A DNA stretch of 64,000 nucleotides, from the NCBI GenBank assembly GCA_963762315.1, contig CAVXKO010000006.1:248001-312000 (forward strand), read 5' to 3'. Shown here one piece after another: positions 41,298 to 49,248 of this stretch. Numbering within the stretch: the first letter of the stretch is position 1; each line of letters starts with the position of its first letter. The notes beneath the pieces are model-generated. The model was not told where the DNA came from, did not search any database, and saw only the letters and a list, made by a program, of their open reading frames with translations. The position numbers and the translations under genes are program-made. The stretch is from RPQJ01 sp963762315. Its GTDB lineage: Bacteria > Pseudomonadota > Gammaproteobacteria > Steroidobacterales > Steroidobacteraceae.

Positions 41298-41819
41298 ATG
41301 TTCACGATCCGACGCGCGCTGATTCCCCTGGCCGCGGCTGCCCTCGCACTCGCCGCAGTCTCGACGCAGGCGGCTGACACGACGTTTTCGGCCAACCTCA
41401 CGGGCGCCGGCCAGCAGCCCGAAGCGGTGAACACGAAGGCAACCGGAACGCTGGACCTGACCGTCGGCGCGGACGGCAAGTCGATCAGCTACAAGCTCAC
41501 GGTGGCGGACATCAGCAACCCCGCGGGAGCGGACATCCATCTCGGCCCGGCCGACGCCAACGGCCCGCTGGTGGTCAAGCTCTTCCCGAAGTCGGGCGAA
41601 GGCGCCAGGAAAGGCCCGTTCACCGGCGTGCTGGCCGAAGGGACGATCACTGCCGCCGACCTGCTCGGTCCGATGGGTGGCAGCAGCATTGCCGACCTGA
41701 TCGACGAGCTGAAATCCGGCAAGGTGTACACGAACGTGCACACCAACGACGGGCAGGATCCGCCGAATTCCGGGCCGGGCGACTATCGGCTCGGCGAGAT
41801 TCGCGGACAGATCAAGTAA
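41298..41819 (+). CDS. Exported CHRD-domain protein
   Basis: 173 residues: a signal peptide with AQA-like cleavage (LIPLAAAALALAAVSTQAAD), then a single CHRD domain (FSANLTGAGQQPEAVNTKATG ... HTNDGQDPPNSGPGDYRLGEIRGQI). TGGAG lies six bases before the ATG at 41298. CHRD was named from chordin; its bacterial role is unknown. A rho-independent terminator follows, so the gene is likely monocistronic. Confidence 0.85.
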   Translation: MFTIRRALIPLAAAALALAAVSTQAADTTFSANLTGAGQQPEAVNTKATGTLDLTVGADGKSISYKLTVADISNPAGADIHLGPADANGPLVVKLFPKSGEGARKGPFTGVLAEGTITAADLLGPMGGSSIADLIDELKSGKVYTNVHTNDGQDPPNSGPGDYRLGEIRGQIK

Positions 41820-41835
41820 TCATCGATCCTGCACG

Positions 41836-41868
41836 GGCCCGGCGTTCCCTGGGGCGCCGGGCCTTGTT
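41836..41868 (+). terminator. Rho-independent terminator after the CHRD gene
   Basis: GGCCCGGCG pairs perfectly with CGCCGGGCC across a ten-base loop, followed by a short T-rich run (TTGTT). It is 16 bases past the CHRD stop codon, and before the end of the convergent amidohydrolase. Confidence 0.75.
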
Positions 41869-41883
41869 GCGTGCAGCGCCAAC

Positions 41884-42720
41884 TCACCCGGCCCCATCGA
41901 GCCGGAACACCCTCGTCGCATTGCCGGCCAGGAACGCTTCGCGCGTCCGTTCATCGAGACCGAGTTCCCCGAGCCCCTCGAGCGCCTTGGCCGGCGCAAT
42001 CATGGGCCAATTCGTCCCGAACAGGACTTTCTCCCGACCGTGGGCCTTGAGGTAGGCGACGAGATTCGGCGGGTACCGCCGCACCGTGTAAGCCGAGGTG
42101 TCGATGAAGACGTTGCTGTGCTTCGTCGCGACCGCGATCATCTCCTCGGTCCATGGGTAGCCGATGTGCCCGCACACGATGACGAGTTCCGGAAAGTCGA
42201 GCGCGACCTGGTCGATGTAGGGAATCGGCCGGCCGACTTCCGAGGGCATCAAGGGGCCCGTGTGCCCGACCTGCGTGCAGAACGGCACCCCGAGGTCGCA
42301 GCACTCGTTGAAGACGGGATAGAACCGCGGGTGCGTGGGCGGTTGCTCCCAGAGCCACGGCAGCACTCGGATGGCCTTGAAGCCGAGCTCGCGCACGCAG
42401 CGGCGCACCTCGCGCACCGCATCGCGGGGCCGTGAAATGTCGACGGAGCCGACACCCACCAGCCGGCCCTGCGACTCGCCCACGAACCGGGCGACTTCGT
42501 CGTTGGAGATCAGCGGGCCGTGAGGGCCCCACCAGGCGCTGATGAGGCTGCGCGTGATGCCGCCGTGATCCATTGCGCCCAGCGTGACGGACACCGGCCA
42601 CTCGCCGGCCGGGCCGGCCATGCCACCGGACTCGGCACGCGTCCAGCGGCGCAGCGATTCGAACATCGGATGCGCGAGGTGGCGCTCCGTCGGGTGCTGG
42701 GCCCAGGCATCGATGATCAT
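41884..42720 (-). CDS. Amidohydrolase family 2 (TIM-barrel hydrolase/decarboxylase)
   Basis: 278 residues of the amidohydrolase_2 (ACMSD-like) family. The usual N-terminal D-x-H is here DAWAQHP, which changes the first metal motif; His in CTQVGHTGP and VCGHIGYPW and the late Asp region (FGTNWPMI) remain, where many family members have SD. The partly altered metal site leaves activity open. Members decarboxylate or hydrolyse aromatic and cyclic acids. Last gene of a minus-strand cluster that may be a catabolic unit. Confidence 0.8.
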   Translation of the reverse strand: MIIDAWAQHPTERHLAHPMFESLRRWTRAESGGMAGPAGEWPVSVTLGAMDHGGITRSLISAWWGPHGPLISNDEVARFVGESQGRLVGVGSVDISRPRDAVREVRRCVRELGFKAIRVLPWLWEQPPTHPRFYPVFNECCDLGVPFCTQVGHTGPLMPSEVGRPIPYIDQVALDFPELVIVCGHIGYPWTEEMIAVATKHSNVFIDTSAYTVRRYPPNLVAYLKAHGREKVLFGTNWPMIAPAKALEGLGELGLDERTREAFLAGNATRVFRLDGAG

Positions 42721-42763
42721 GGGCGATTCGCCTCGACTCGCAATCGACCGGATTGCGCCCGGA

Positions 42764-43564
42764 TCATGCGCCCTTCGCAGCCTTCTCGCGCATGCTGGCG
42801 TTGATCTCGCGGGGCGTCGGATTACGCCGCAGCGTCAGTCCGCCATTGACCTGCAGCGTCTGGCCGGTCATGAAGCACTCGTCGCCTGCGAGCCAGAGCG
42901 CCGCGTCCGCGATGTCCTGCGTCGTGCCGATGCGGCCGAGTGGATACTCCTTCAGGAACGCTTCCTGAAGCCCGGGCATCTTCATCTCCGCATCCGTCAT
43001 CGGCGTCCCGGTCAGGCCCGGCGCGATGGCATTGACGCGCACGCCTTTCGAGCCGAACTCGTTCGCGAAGCAGCGCACCAGCGCCTCGCTGCCCGCCTTC
43101 GTGCCGATGTAGGCCGCGTGGTTGTAGAGCAGCGCGTGCGCGGACGCCGAGGAGACCTGGATGACCGAGCCCCCGCCCGTCGCGGCCATGCCGCCCACGA
43201 ACACCTGCAGGAAGAAGTACGGACCCTTGAACTGCAGCGCGGTGAGCTTGTCGATCTGCTCCTCCGTGGTCTCGAGCAGCTTCGCCATGAGACCCCAACC
43301 GGTGCAGTTCACGGCAACGTCGACCTTGCCGTAGGCGTCCACGGCGGTCTTGTACAAGCCCTCGAGGTCGGACTTCTTCGTGATGTCGCAGAGCGCGTAG
43401 CACCCGCCGACTTCCGCCGCGATCCTGCGCAGCTCATCCTCGTGACGGCCACCGACGACCACCTTCGCGCCTTCTCTCGCGAAGAGGCGCGCCATCACCT
43501 GACCCATGTTGTCGCGGGCCGCCGCGCCGAGGATCACCGCCACCTTGCCGTCCAGTCTTGCCAT
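42764..43564 (-). CDS. Short-chain dehydrogenase/reductase
   Basis: 266 residues. The nucleotide motif is unusual (LGAAARDNMGQVMARLF rather than TGxxxGxG), resembling SDRs with an enoyl-reductase-like loop. NCTG replaces NNAG. Ser in VSSASAHA, Tyr and Lys in YIGTK and the C-terminal MTGQTLQVNGGLTLR are classical. Starts at ATG 43564, 21 bases after the VOC gene, in the same direction. Confidence 0.82.
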   Translation of the reverse strand: MARLDGKVAVILGAAARDNMGQVMARLFAREGAKVVVGGRHEDELRRIAAEVGGCYALCDITKKSDLEGLYKTAVDAYGKVDVAVNCTGWGLMAKLLETTEEQIDKLTALQFKGPYFFLQVFVGGMAATGGGSVIQVSSASAHALLYNHAAYIGTKAGSEALVRCFANEFGSKGVRVNAIAPGLTGTPMTDAEMKMPGLQEAFLKEYPLGRIGTTQDIADAALWLAGDECFMTGQTLQVNGGLTLRRNPTPREINASMREKAAKGA

Positions 43565-43584
43565 CTGTGTACCTCGATCGAATC

Positions 43585-44115
43585 TCAGCCGCGCAGGCGG
43601 CGCAGTGGGCGCGAGCCGTCCCAACCCTCGGCGGACTTGCGCACGTAGGCGTAGAACCGGCGCAGGTCGTCGCCGGGCTGGTAGAACTCGAGCATGTGCC
43701 CGAGAAGCTCGACCTGGTCGACCATCGCGAATTCGACCCCGGTGGATGTGCGCGCGTCGAGCGCGATGGCCGCACCGCGGCCACGGAATTCGTCGAGTGC
43801 GGCTTGCAGGTCCGGCACGAAATACGCCACGTGATGAATGCCGGTCTCGTGCGGTGCGTACATGTCGCGCAATGCCGACGGACCGTCGCCGTGCTGCGTA
43901 ATCAACTCGACCATCACGTCGCCGGCCTGCCCGTACGCAGAACTGTGGTCGAACGATTCGGGCCGGCCGCGATAGAAGCTCCGCTCGAGCGCAATGTGTT
44001 CCATCAGGTGGAACGGGCCCCAGCCGAACTGCCGCGCGAACTGCTGCGCCGCCACTTCCGGATCCGGCACGTGATACGCGACCTGGACCGGCTTGAGCGT
44101 GCCGAGCGCGGTCAC
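43585..44115 (-). CDS. VOC (glyoxalase/dioxygenase fold) protein A
   Basis: 176 residues with two beta-alpha-beta-beta-beta modules: VQVAYHVPDPEVAAQQFARQ at the N-terminus and GIHHVAYFVPDLQAALDEF in the second half, ending in a strand with HMLEFYQPG. Candidate metal ligands are His in AYHVP and IHHVAYF and the Glu of MLEF. The C-terminus GWDGSRPLRRLRG matches that of the second VOC gene 2 kb away, so the two are paralogues or partners. Reaction unknown. Confidence 0.82.
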   Translation of the reverse strand: MTALGTLKPVQVAYHVPDPEVAAQQFARQFGWGPFHLMEHIALERSFYRGRPESFDHSSAYGQAGDVMVELITQHGDGPSALRDMYAPHETGIHHVAYFVPDLQAALDEFRGRGAAIALDARTSTGVEFAMVDQVELLGHMLEFYQPGDDLRRFYAYVRKSAEGWDGSRPLRRLRG

Positions 44116-44123
44116 GTCATCGC

Positions 44124-46052
44124 CTACTTGCCGTCGACCGAGAACGCCAGCAGCACGTTACCCGGCAGGTGCCAGTAGATGCCGTAGCCGGAGTTCACGT
44201 ACAGGACACCGTTGTGCACCACCGGGCCATTGCTGCCCATCGAGCCGCCGTGACCCCTGGTGCCGGACAGAGTCGTCACTTCCTGCCGTGTGTCGTACTT
44301 CCAGACGATCTTTCCCGTGGCCGAGTCGTACGCCTGGAGCCGGCCGTCCATGTGCCCGCCGAACACCACGCCGGGAATCGACGTGACGGCCGCGAGGATG
44401 CCCGGGTCGCAGAACTGCTCGCCGTTGCAGATGTCGTCGGCCGGCACGGACCACAGCAGCTTGCCGGTGACCGGGTCGACGGCATTGAGTCCGGGACGCG
44501 GTGGATCCGTGCGCACGGCCTGGTCGCGATCGTTGGCCATGTCCGCCATCGGCACGTACAGGCGCGTGCCGTCGAAAGCCATCCCCCACTGGATGCCGCC
44601 CTGGATGCTGCCGCGCCCGAGCTTGTTCTCCCAGAGCAGCTTGTCGTGCCTGTCCGGGTCGATTGCGAGCGCGGTGCCGTCCTTGCGGCCCGCGAGCAGC
44701 ACTTCCTGGCCCGACGCGGTTTTCGCGAGGATCACGCCCGCGCCCATGTCGTAGTCCGGGCCGGGCGGCTCCGGGCAGTTGAGGCCGCCGAGCATGCAGC
44801 TCACGTTCCACGTATCGTTCGCGAACGACTGCAGCGCCCATCGGATCTTTCCCGTCGCGAGGTCGAAGGCGAGCACCGCGTCACTGTGGTTCTCGCCGGG
44901 CGCCGAGTAGTTGTTGCCGGTCGTCGCGTACACGACCCCGCGCTTCGCGTCGATGGTCACCGGACTCCAGATCGGCGCACCGGAGGGCGCATACATCGCG
45001 ACACCCGTCTTCGTCTGGCCGGTCTTCTTCGGCTTGTCGGCGATGGTGTACGTCTTCCAGGCGACCTTGCCCGTCGCGGCCTCGTACGCGACGACCGAGC
45101 CGCGGAACGTGCAGCAGGCATAGGTCGGATCCGCGGTGGCTTCCTCGAGCGAAGACACCGGCACGTACACCCGGCCGTCGTGATATGCGGGCGAGCCGGT
45201 GATCGTCGCGCTGGGGTGATCGTCGGCCTTGTGCTTCCACACCAGCGCGCCCGTCAGGGCATTGACCCCGTAGACGCGGCCGATCAGGTCGCCGAAGTAG
45301 GCCATGGGCTTGCCGCCGCCAGCCGGCGCCGCCGCAACGACGACGGGCGTGCGCACTTCCGCCGTGGCGCGGAACGTCCAGCGGATACAGCCCGTCTTCT
45401 CGTCGAGCGCGTACACGGTGCCGTTCTGGCTGCCGACGAAGAGGGCACCGAACGCAAACGTCGGCTGGGACCGCGCGCGCAACGCGCCCGGATACTGGAA
45501 CGCCCATTTGAGTTTCAGCCGCGGCACGTCGGACGGCGCAATCCCGGCAGTCTCGGCGGCGATGTGCCGGGTGTTGGCAGCATCGAAGCCCCAGCCCGAG
45601 ACGACCGGCGGCAGGCTCGTGTCGAAGCGCGCGGCGTCACCGGTGCAGCGCGGAGCGATGGGCAGCGTCCCACCGGCCAATGACTCGCTCGAAAGGTATT
45701 CCGCAAGTTCGCGCTTCTGGCCGGCGGTGAGCTTCTTCGCCTTCTGCCTCATGATGCCGTCGGTCAGCGCCGCGTAGATGGCATCCGCGGGCATCATCTC
45801 CAGGAACGTCTTGCTCGGCGCCTTCTGCACCTGGCCCTCGTGGCAGACGGCGCAGTAGCGCCGATAGTGGTCGGCACCCGGCAGCGTTTCCCGATCGACG
45901 GCTTTGGCGTCCTTGTCCTTGACGACCATCGCGTCCTTGAAGGCCGCCATTTCCGCGGCTTCCTCTTCCGCCGTCTTGGCCGCGAACGACGATTCCGCGC
46001 CCGCCAGCAGCAACGCGGAGAGCAAGAACAAGGCTAAGGAAGACCTGCGCAT
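44124..46052 (-). CDS. Periplasmic quinoprotein-like dehydrogenase with N-terminal cytochrome c domain
   Basis: 642 residues. Signal peptide (SLALFLLSALLLAGAESSFAA), then a class I cytochrome c motif CAVCH at 67-71 with a distal Met candidate in DGIMRQKAK, then an eight-bladed PQQ-type beta-propeller whose blades repeat patterns such as VYALDEKTGCIRW and VVAYEAATGKVAWKT. This order (haem first, propeller after) is like polyvinyl-alcohol dehydrogenase rather than methanol/ethanol dehydrogenase. It would oxidise an alcohol in the periplasm and pass electrons through its own haem. ATG 46052 has AAGGTG upstream; an in-frame TTG at 46067 is weaker. Confidence 0.85.
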   Translation of the reverse strand: MRRSSLALFLLSALLLAGAESSFAAKTAEEEAAEMAAFKDAMVVKDKDAKAVDRETLPGADHYRRYCAVCHEGQVQKAPSKTFLEMMPADAIYAALTDGIMRQKAKKLTAGQKRELAEYLSSESLAGGTLPIAPRCTGDAARFDTSLPPVVSGWGFDAANTRHIAAETAGIAPSDVPRLKLKWAFQYPGALRARSQPTFAFGALFVGSQNGTVYALDEKTGCIRWTFRATAEVRTPVVVAAAPAGGGKPMAYFGDLIGRVYGVNALTGALVWKHKADDHPSATITGSPAYHDGRVYVPVSSLEEATADPTYACCTFRGSVVAYEAATGKVAWKTYTIADKPKKTGQTKTGVAMYAPSGAPIWSPVTIDAKRGVVYATTGNNYSAPGENHSDAVLAFDLATGKIRWALQSFANDTWNVSCMLGGLNCPEPPGPDYDMGAGVILAKTASGQEVLLAGRKDGTALAIDPDRHDKLLWENKLGRGSIQGGIQWGMAFDGTRLYVPMADMANDRDQAVRTDPPRPGLNAVDPVTGKLLWSVPADDICNGEQFCDPGILAAVTSIPGVVFGGHMDGRLQAYDSATGKIVWKYDTRQEVTTLSGTRGHGGSMGSNGPVVHNGVLYVNSGYGIYWHLPGNVLLAFSVDGK

Positions 46053-46092
46053 CGCAATCACCTTCAACGAAAAATGGTTCGAATCGCCGGGC

Positions 46093-46617
46093 TCAGCGCA
46101 TGCGGCGGATCGGCTCGCTGCCGTCCCAGTCCCGCGCTGCGTCCTTCACCATCTGGAAGAATCCCGTGATGGCGGGACCCGCTTCGATCAGCTCGATCAT
46201 GGCGCCCGGGTGGTCGTCGGTATCGAGGTAGGCAAAGCGGATGCCGGTGCCCGTGTGGCCCTGCTGCACGGCCTCGATTCCAAGCTTTCCGAGGCGCACG
46301 AGGTCGTCCGCGACCGAGTTCGTCATGACGCCCACGTGCTGCAGGCCGCCTTTGTCGCGGCCGGTGAACTCGCTGTAGATCGAAGGCGCGTCGTTGAACT
46401 GCTGGATGAGTTCGACCTGCACCTCGCCCCACTGCGCGATGGCCACGGACATGTCGATGCCGGACGGCTTGCCCTTGTACACGACCTGCGCGAACTTCAC
46501 GTGCTCGAGGACGAAGAACGGCCCGATGCCCACCTTGTCGAGCCAGTGCCGCATGCCGTGCTCGAGATCGGGCACCACGAAACCGAGCTGCATGACCGGC
46601 CCGAAGTTTGCGGCCAT
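46093..46617 (-). CDS. VOC (glyoxalase/dioxygenase fold) protein B
   Basis: 174 residues, same two-module fold as VOC protein A: QLGFVVPDLEHGMRHWLDKV and GLQHVGVMTNSVADDLVRL, with a final strand MIELIEAGP. Ends DWDGSEPIRRMR, a near copy of the other VOC C-terminus. The first His candidate of protein A is Gly here (LGFVV), so the metal site may differ. It starts three bases after the acyl-CoA ligase stop and is co-transcribed with it. Confidence 0.82.
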   Translation of the reverse strand: MAANFGPVMQLGFVVPDLEHGMRHWLDKVGIGPFFVLEHVKFAQVVYKGKPSGIDMSVAIAQWGEVQVELIQQFNDAPSIYSEFTGRDKGGLQHVGVMTNSVADDLVRLGKLGIEAVQQGHTGTGIRFAYLDTDDHPGAMIELIEAGPAITGFFQMVKDAARDWDGSEPIRRMR

Positions 46618-46620
46618 CGC

Positions 46621-48483
46621 CTACTCCAGCCCCAGTTCCTGGACGAGCGCGACGCGCAGCCGGAACTTCTGGATCTTGCTGCTCGACATCGGCCACTCCG
46701 TCACGAACCGCACGTGCCGCGGCACCTTGAAGCTCGCGATCTCCTTGCGGCAGAAGTCGATCAGCTCCTTGTCGCTGGCCTTCTCGCCCGGCTTCAGTTC
46801 GACGAACGCCGCGGGCACCTCGACGTACTTGGCGTCCGGGATGCCGACCACCTGTGCGAGCTTCACTGCGGGATGCCGGCCCAGCAGTCCTTCGATCTCG
46901 GCGGCGGCGACGTTCTCGCCGCCGACCTTGAGCATGTCCTTGAAGCGGCCGTGGAACATGACGGTGCCGTTGTCGTCCAGCGAGCCGATGTCGCCGGTGT
47001 GGAACCAGCCTCCGCGATCGAGCGCCTGTGCCGTCTTCTCCGCGTCCTTGTAGTAGCCCTCGAACAGCGAGTAGCCGCGCACCAGCACCTCGCCGCGCAG
47101 GCCGGTCTTCACGTCCTCGCCGGTCTCCGGGTTGATGATGCGCAGTTCCAGGCCCGGCAGCGGCCGTCCGAGTCGCGTGATGCGCTGCGACTCCGGTTCG
47201 TCCCAGGCGCCCGTGCACACCGTGCCAGCGGCCTCGGTCATGCCGAAGCTGCCGACCTGCAGCGCCTGCGGCATCGCCTTCATGATCGGCTCGGCGACAC
47301 CCGGCGGCTGCACGGCGAAGTTGCTGTTCATCAGCTTCACGCGCGAGAGGTCCGTGTCGGGAAACGTCGGGTGGTAGATGAGCCCCTGCATGATCGTCAC
47401 GAAGCTCGGGTACAGCGCCGTGACCTCGTACTTCTCGAGCATCTTCAGCGCGACACCCGGATCGAAGTACCCCATCGTCAGGTACGTGCCACCGACGTCG
47501 AAGATCGCCAGCATCGGCAGCACTGCTGCGATGTGGAACATCGGCAGCGGCGACCACATGCGGTCTGCGTGCGTCAGGCGATAGCGGTGCCGCCCGAGCG
47601 CGATGCTGTTGCGGACCATCGCTTCGTGCGTGATCAGGCAGCCTTTCGGATTGGCAGTCGTGCCCGAGGTGTACAGCATGAGGCCGATGTCGCGCACGCG
47701 GACCCGCAGGCGGGTCTCGTGCACCTGCAGCTCGGCGTGCGATTCGCCCGCCTCCATGAAGTCCTTTTCGGAGACGAAGCCCGGCGCATGCGAGCTGCCC
47801 AGCAGCACGATGTTGCGCAGCTTCGGCGCGGCGGCCACCTTGAGCGCCAGCGGATGCCTGTTCCGGTGCAGCTCGGGCAACGCGGTGCCAAGGCGCTCGA
47901 CGAAATTGACCGAATCGGCCACGGCGTCGGTGGTGATGACCGTGACGAGGTCGCCGTTCTCGATGACGTACGCGAGCTCGCTCGCCTTGTAGCGCGCGTT
48001 GATGGGCACGATGACTGCGCCGCAGAAGGACACCGCGAACAGGATCTCCATGAACTCGGCGCACGTGTGCATCAGGATGCCGACGTGATCCTTGGGCTTC
48101 ACGCCCAGGGCCTGCAGGCTGCGCGCGCGGCGCAGCGCACGCTGGGCGAGTTCGGCGTACGTAAGCGACTGGTCCGGGAAAACCAGCGCCAGCGTGTCGG
48201 GGTAGCGATCGGCTGCGGTGAGCAGGACATCGCCGATCGTCGTGACGAGGATGCGCGCGCGCGCCAGGTCCTCGCCCGCGTACGGTTCGAAGAAGTTTCT
48301 CGGAACCTTGCGCGGGACGCTGGCGCGGCGAACCGCAGCCCGGGGAGCGACCGGCTTCTTGCGCTTCGCCTTCGCCGGCGCCCGCACGGGTTTCTTCGCA
48401 GCCTGGCTGCGTTTCGCCGGCGCCTTCCGGGCACGGGAACGGCCGCCAACGGCCTTTGATCGTCGCTGCTTTGCTTTCGCCAT
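46621..48483 (-). CDS. AMP-dependent acyl-CoA synthetase with basic N-terminal extension
   Basis: 620 residues. The adenylate-forming domain has YTSGTTANPKGCLITHE (P-loop), FGMTEAAG, GWFHTGDIGSLDDNGT and the hinge/catalytic Lys region (MSSSKIQKFRLR). It activates a carboxylic acid to its CoA ester. The first ~70 residues are a Lys/Arg/Ala/Pro-rich extension (KAKQRRSKAVGGRSRARK and similar), absent from usual ligases. The start ATG 48483 has GAGGGGAG upstream, so the tail is truly encoded. First gene of the minus-strand cluster and divergent from the SnoaL-like gene. Confidence 0.9.
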   Translation of the reverse strand: MAKAKQRRSKAVGGRSRARKAPAKRSQAAKKPVRAPAKAKRKKPVAPRAAVRRASVPRKVPRNFFEPYAGEDLARARILVTTIGDVLLTAADRYPDTLALVFPDQSLTYAELAQRALRRARSLQALGVKPKDHVGILMHTCAEFMEILFAVSFCGAVIVPINARYKASELAYVIENGDLVTVITTDAVADSVNFVERLGTALPELHRNRHPLALKVAAAPKLRNIVLLGSSHAPGFVSEKDFMEAGESHAELQVHETRLRVRVRDIGLMLYTSGTTANPKGCLITHEAMVRNSIALGRHRYRLTHADRMWSPLPMFHIAAVLPMLAIFDVGGTYLTMGYFDPGVALKMLEKYEVTALYPSFVTIMQGLIYHPTFPDTDLSRVKLMNSNFAVQPPGVAEPIMKAMPQALQVGSFGMTEAAGTVCTGAWDEPESQRITRLGRPLPGLELRIINPETGEDVKTGLRGEVLVRGYSLFEGYYKDAEKTAQALDRGGWFHTGDIGSLDDNGTVMFHGRFKDMLKVGGENVAAAEIEGLLGRHPAVKLAQVVGIPDAKYVEVPAAFVELKPGEKASDKELIDFCRKEIASFKVPRHVRFVTEWPMSSSKIQKFRLRVALVQELGLE

Positions 48484-48525
48484 GTGTACTCCCCTCGCAG
48501 GCTGAAGATTACGTCGGAGCGACTG

Positions 48526-48553
48526 AAAAAAACAGACTGTCCTGTTTCTTTTT
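48526..48553. promoter_or_regulatory. Inverted repeat in the ligase/SnoaL divergent promoter
   Basis: AAAAAAACAG and CTGTTTCTTTTT face each other across six bases, giving a core AACAG-N6-CTGTT, in the 143-base space between two divergent genes. The A/T-rich arms stand out in this GC-rich DNA. Candidate operator or promoter element; no regulator gene is adjacent. Confidence 0.4.
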
Positions 48554-48626
48554 GTCGATCGGCCCACTAGAGTCCGGACCGGTACGCCTTCCGAATCTGC
48601 CGTGCTGCAACGCAATAGGACCTGTC

Positions 48627-49184
48627 ATGGCTGAACCTGCCGCGCTCGAACGCCGCATCCGCCGCCTCGAAGACCGCGAGGAGATCCACGAGCTCATCGC
48701 GCGCTACTGCCTCGTCATGGACAACCGTGACCTGGACGCCATGCCGGACCTGTTCACGCCGGACTTCGTGGTGCGGTCTGCCGACGGCGTGATGAATACC
48801 GTCGGACGCGACGCCGCCGTCGAGATGTTCCGCGGCCGCTTCCAGGTGCTGGGGCCGAGCAACCACTTCACCCACGATCGGGTCCTGACCTTTGATGAGG
48901 CGGACTGCGACCGTGCAAGCGGCCTGGTGCTCGCGCATGCGGAGATGAACCGCAAGAACCAACCCATGCTCGCAGCGATTCGCTACGAGGACGAGTACCA
49001 GCGGCACGAGGGGCGCTGGAAATTCCGCAGCCGGTCGCTGGCGTTCATGTACTACGTGCCGACCGCCGAGTACCTCGATGCGTTCGGCCCCGGCATCGGC
49101 AAGCGCAATCGCGCGTACGACACGCCCGCGGCCGCCGATTGGCCGGAGAAGTTGCCGACCTGGCGCAAGTATCACGGCGCCTGA
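48627..49184 (+). CDS. SnoaL-like (NTF2-fold) protein
   Basis: 185 residues. An N-terminal coiled segment (ALERRIRRLEDREEIHEL) leads into the SnoaL_4 fold: LIARYCLVMDNRDLDAMPDLF, GRDAAVEMFRGRFQVLG, NHFTHDRVLTFDE and a last strand FRSRSLAFMYYVP. Relatives include hydroxylating dioxygenase small subunits, dehydratases and isomerases acting on ring compounds, compatible with the divergent catabolic cluster. Start ATG 48627. Confidence 0.82.
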   Translation: MAEPAALERRIRRLEDREEIHELIARYCLVMDNRDLDAMPDLFTPDFVVRSADGVMNTVGRDAAVEMFRGRFQVLGPSNHFTHDRVLTFDEADCDRASGLVLAHAEMNRKNQPMLAAIRYEDEYQRHEGRWKFRSRSLAFMYYVPTAEYLDAFGPGIGKRNRAYDTPAAADWPEKLPTWRKYHGA

Positions 49185-49248
49185 TCGCCCTGGACGCTCC
49201 CGGCTTGCGCGACTGCCGGGCGCTGGGCGGCGGTGCTAGATTGCGTGC

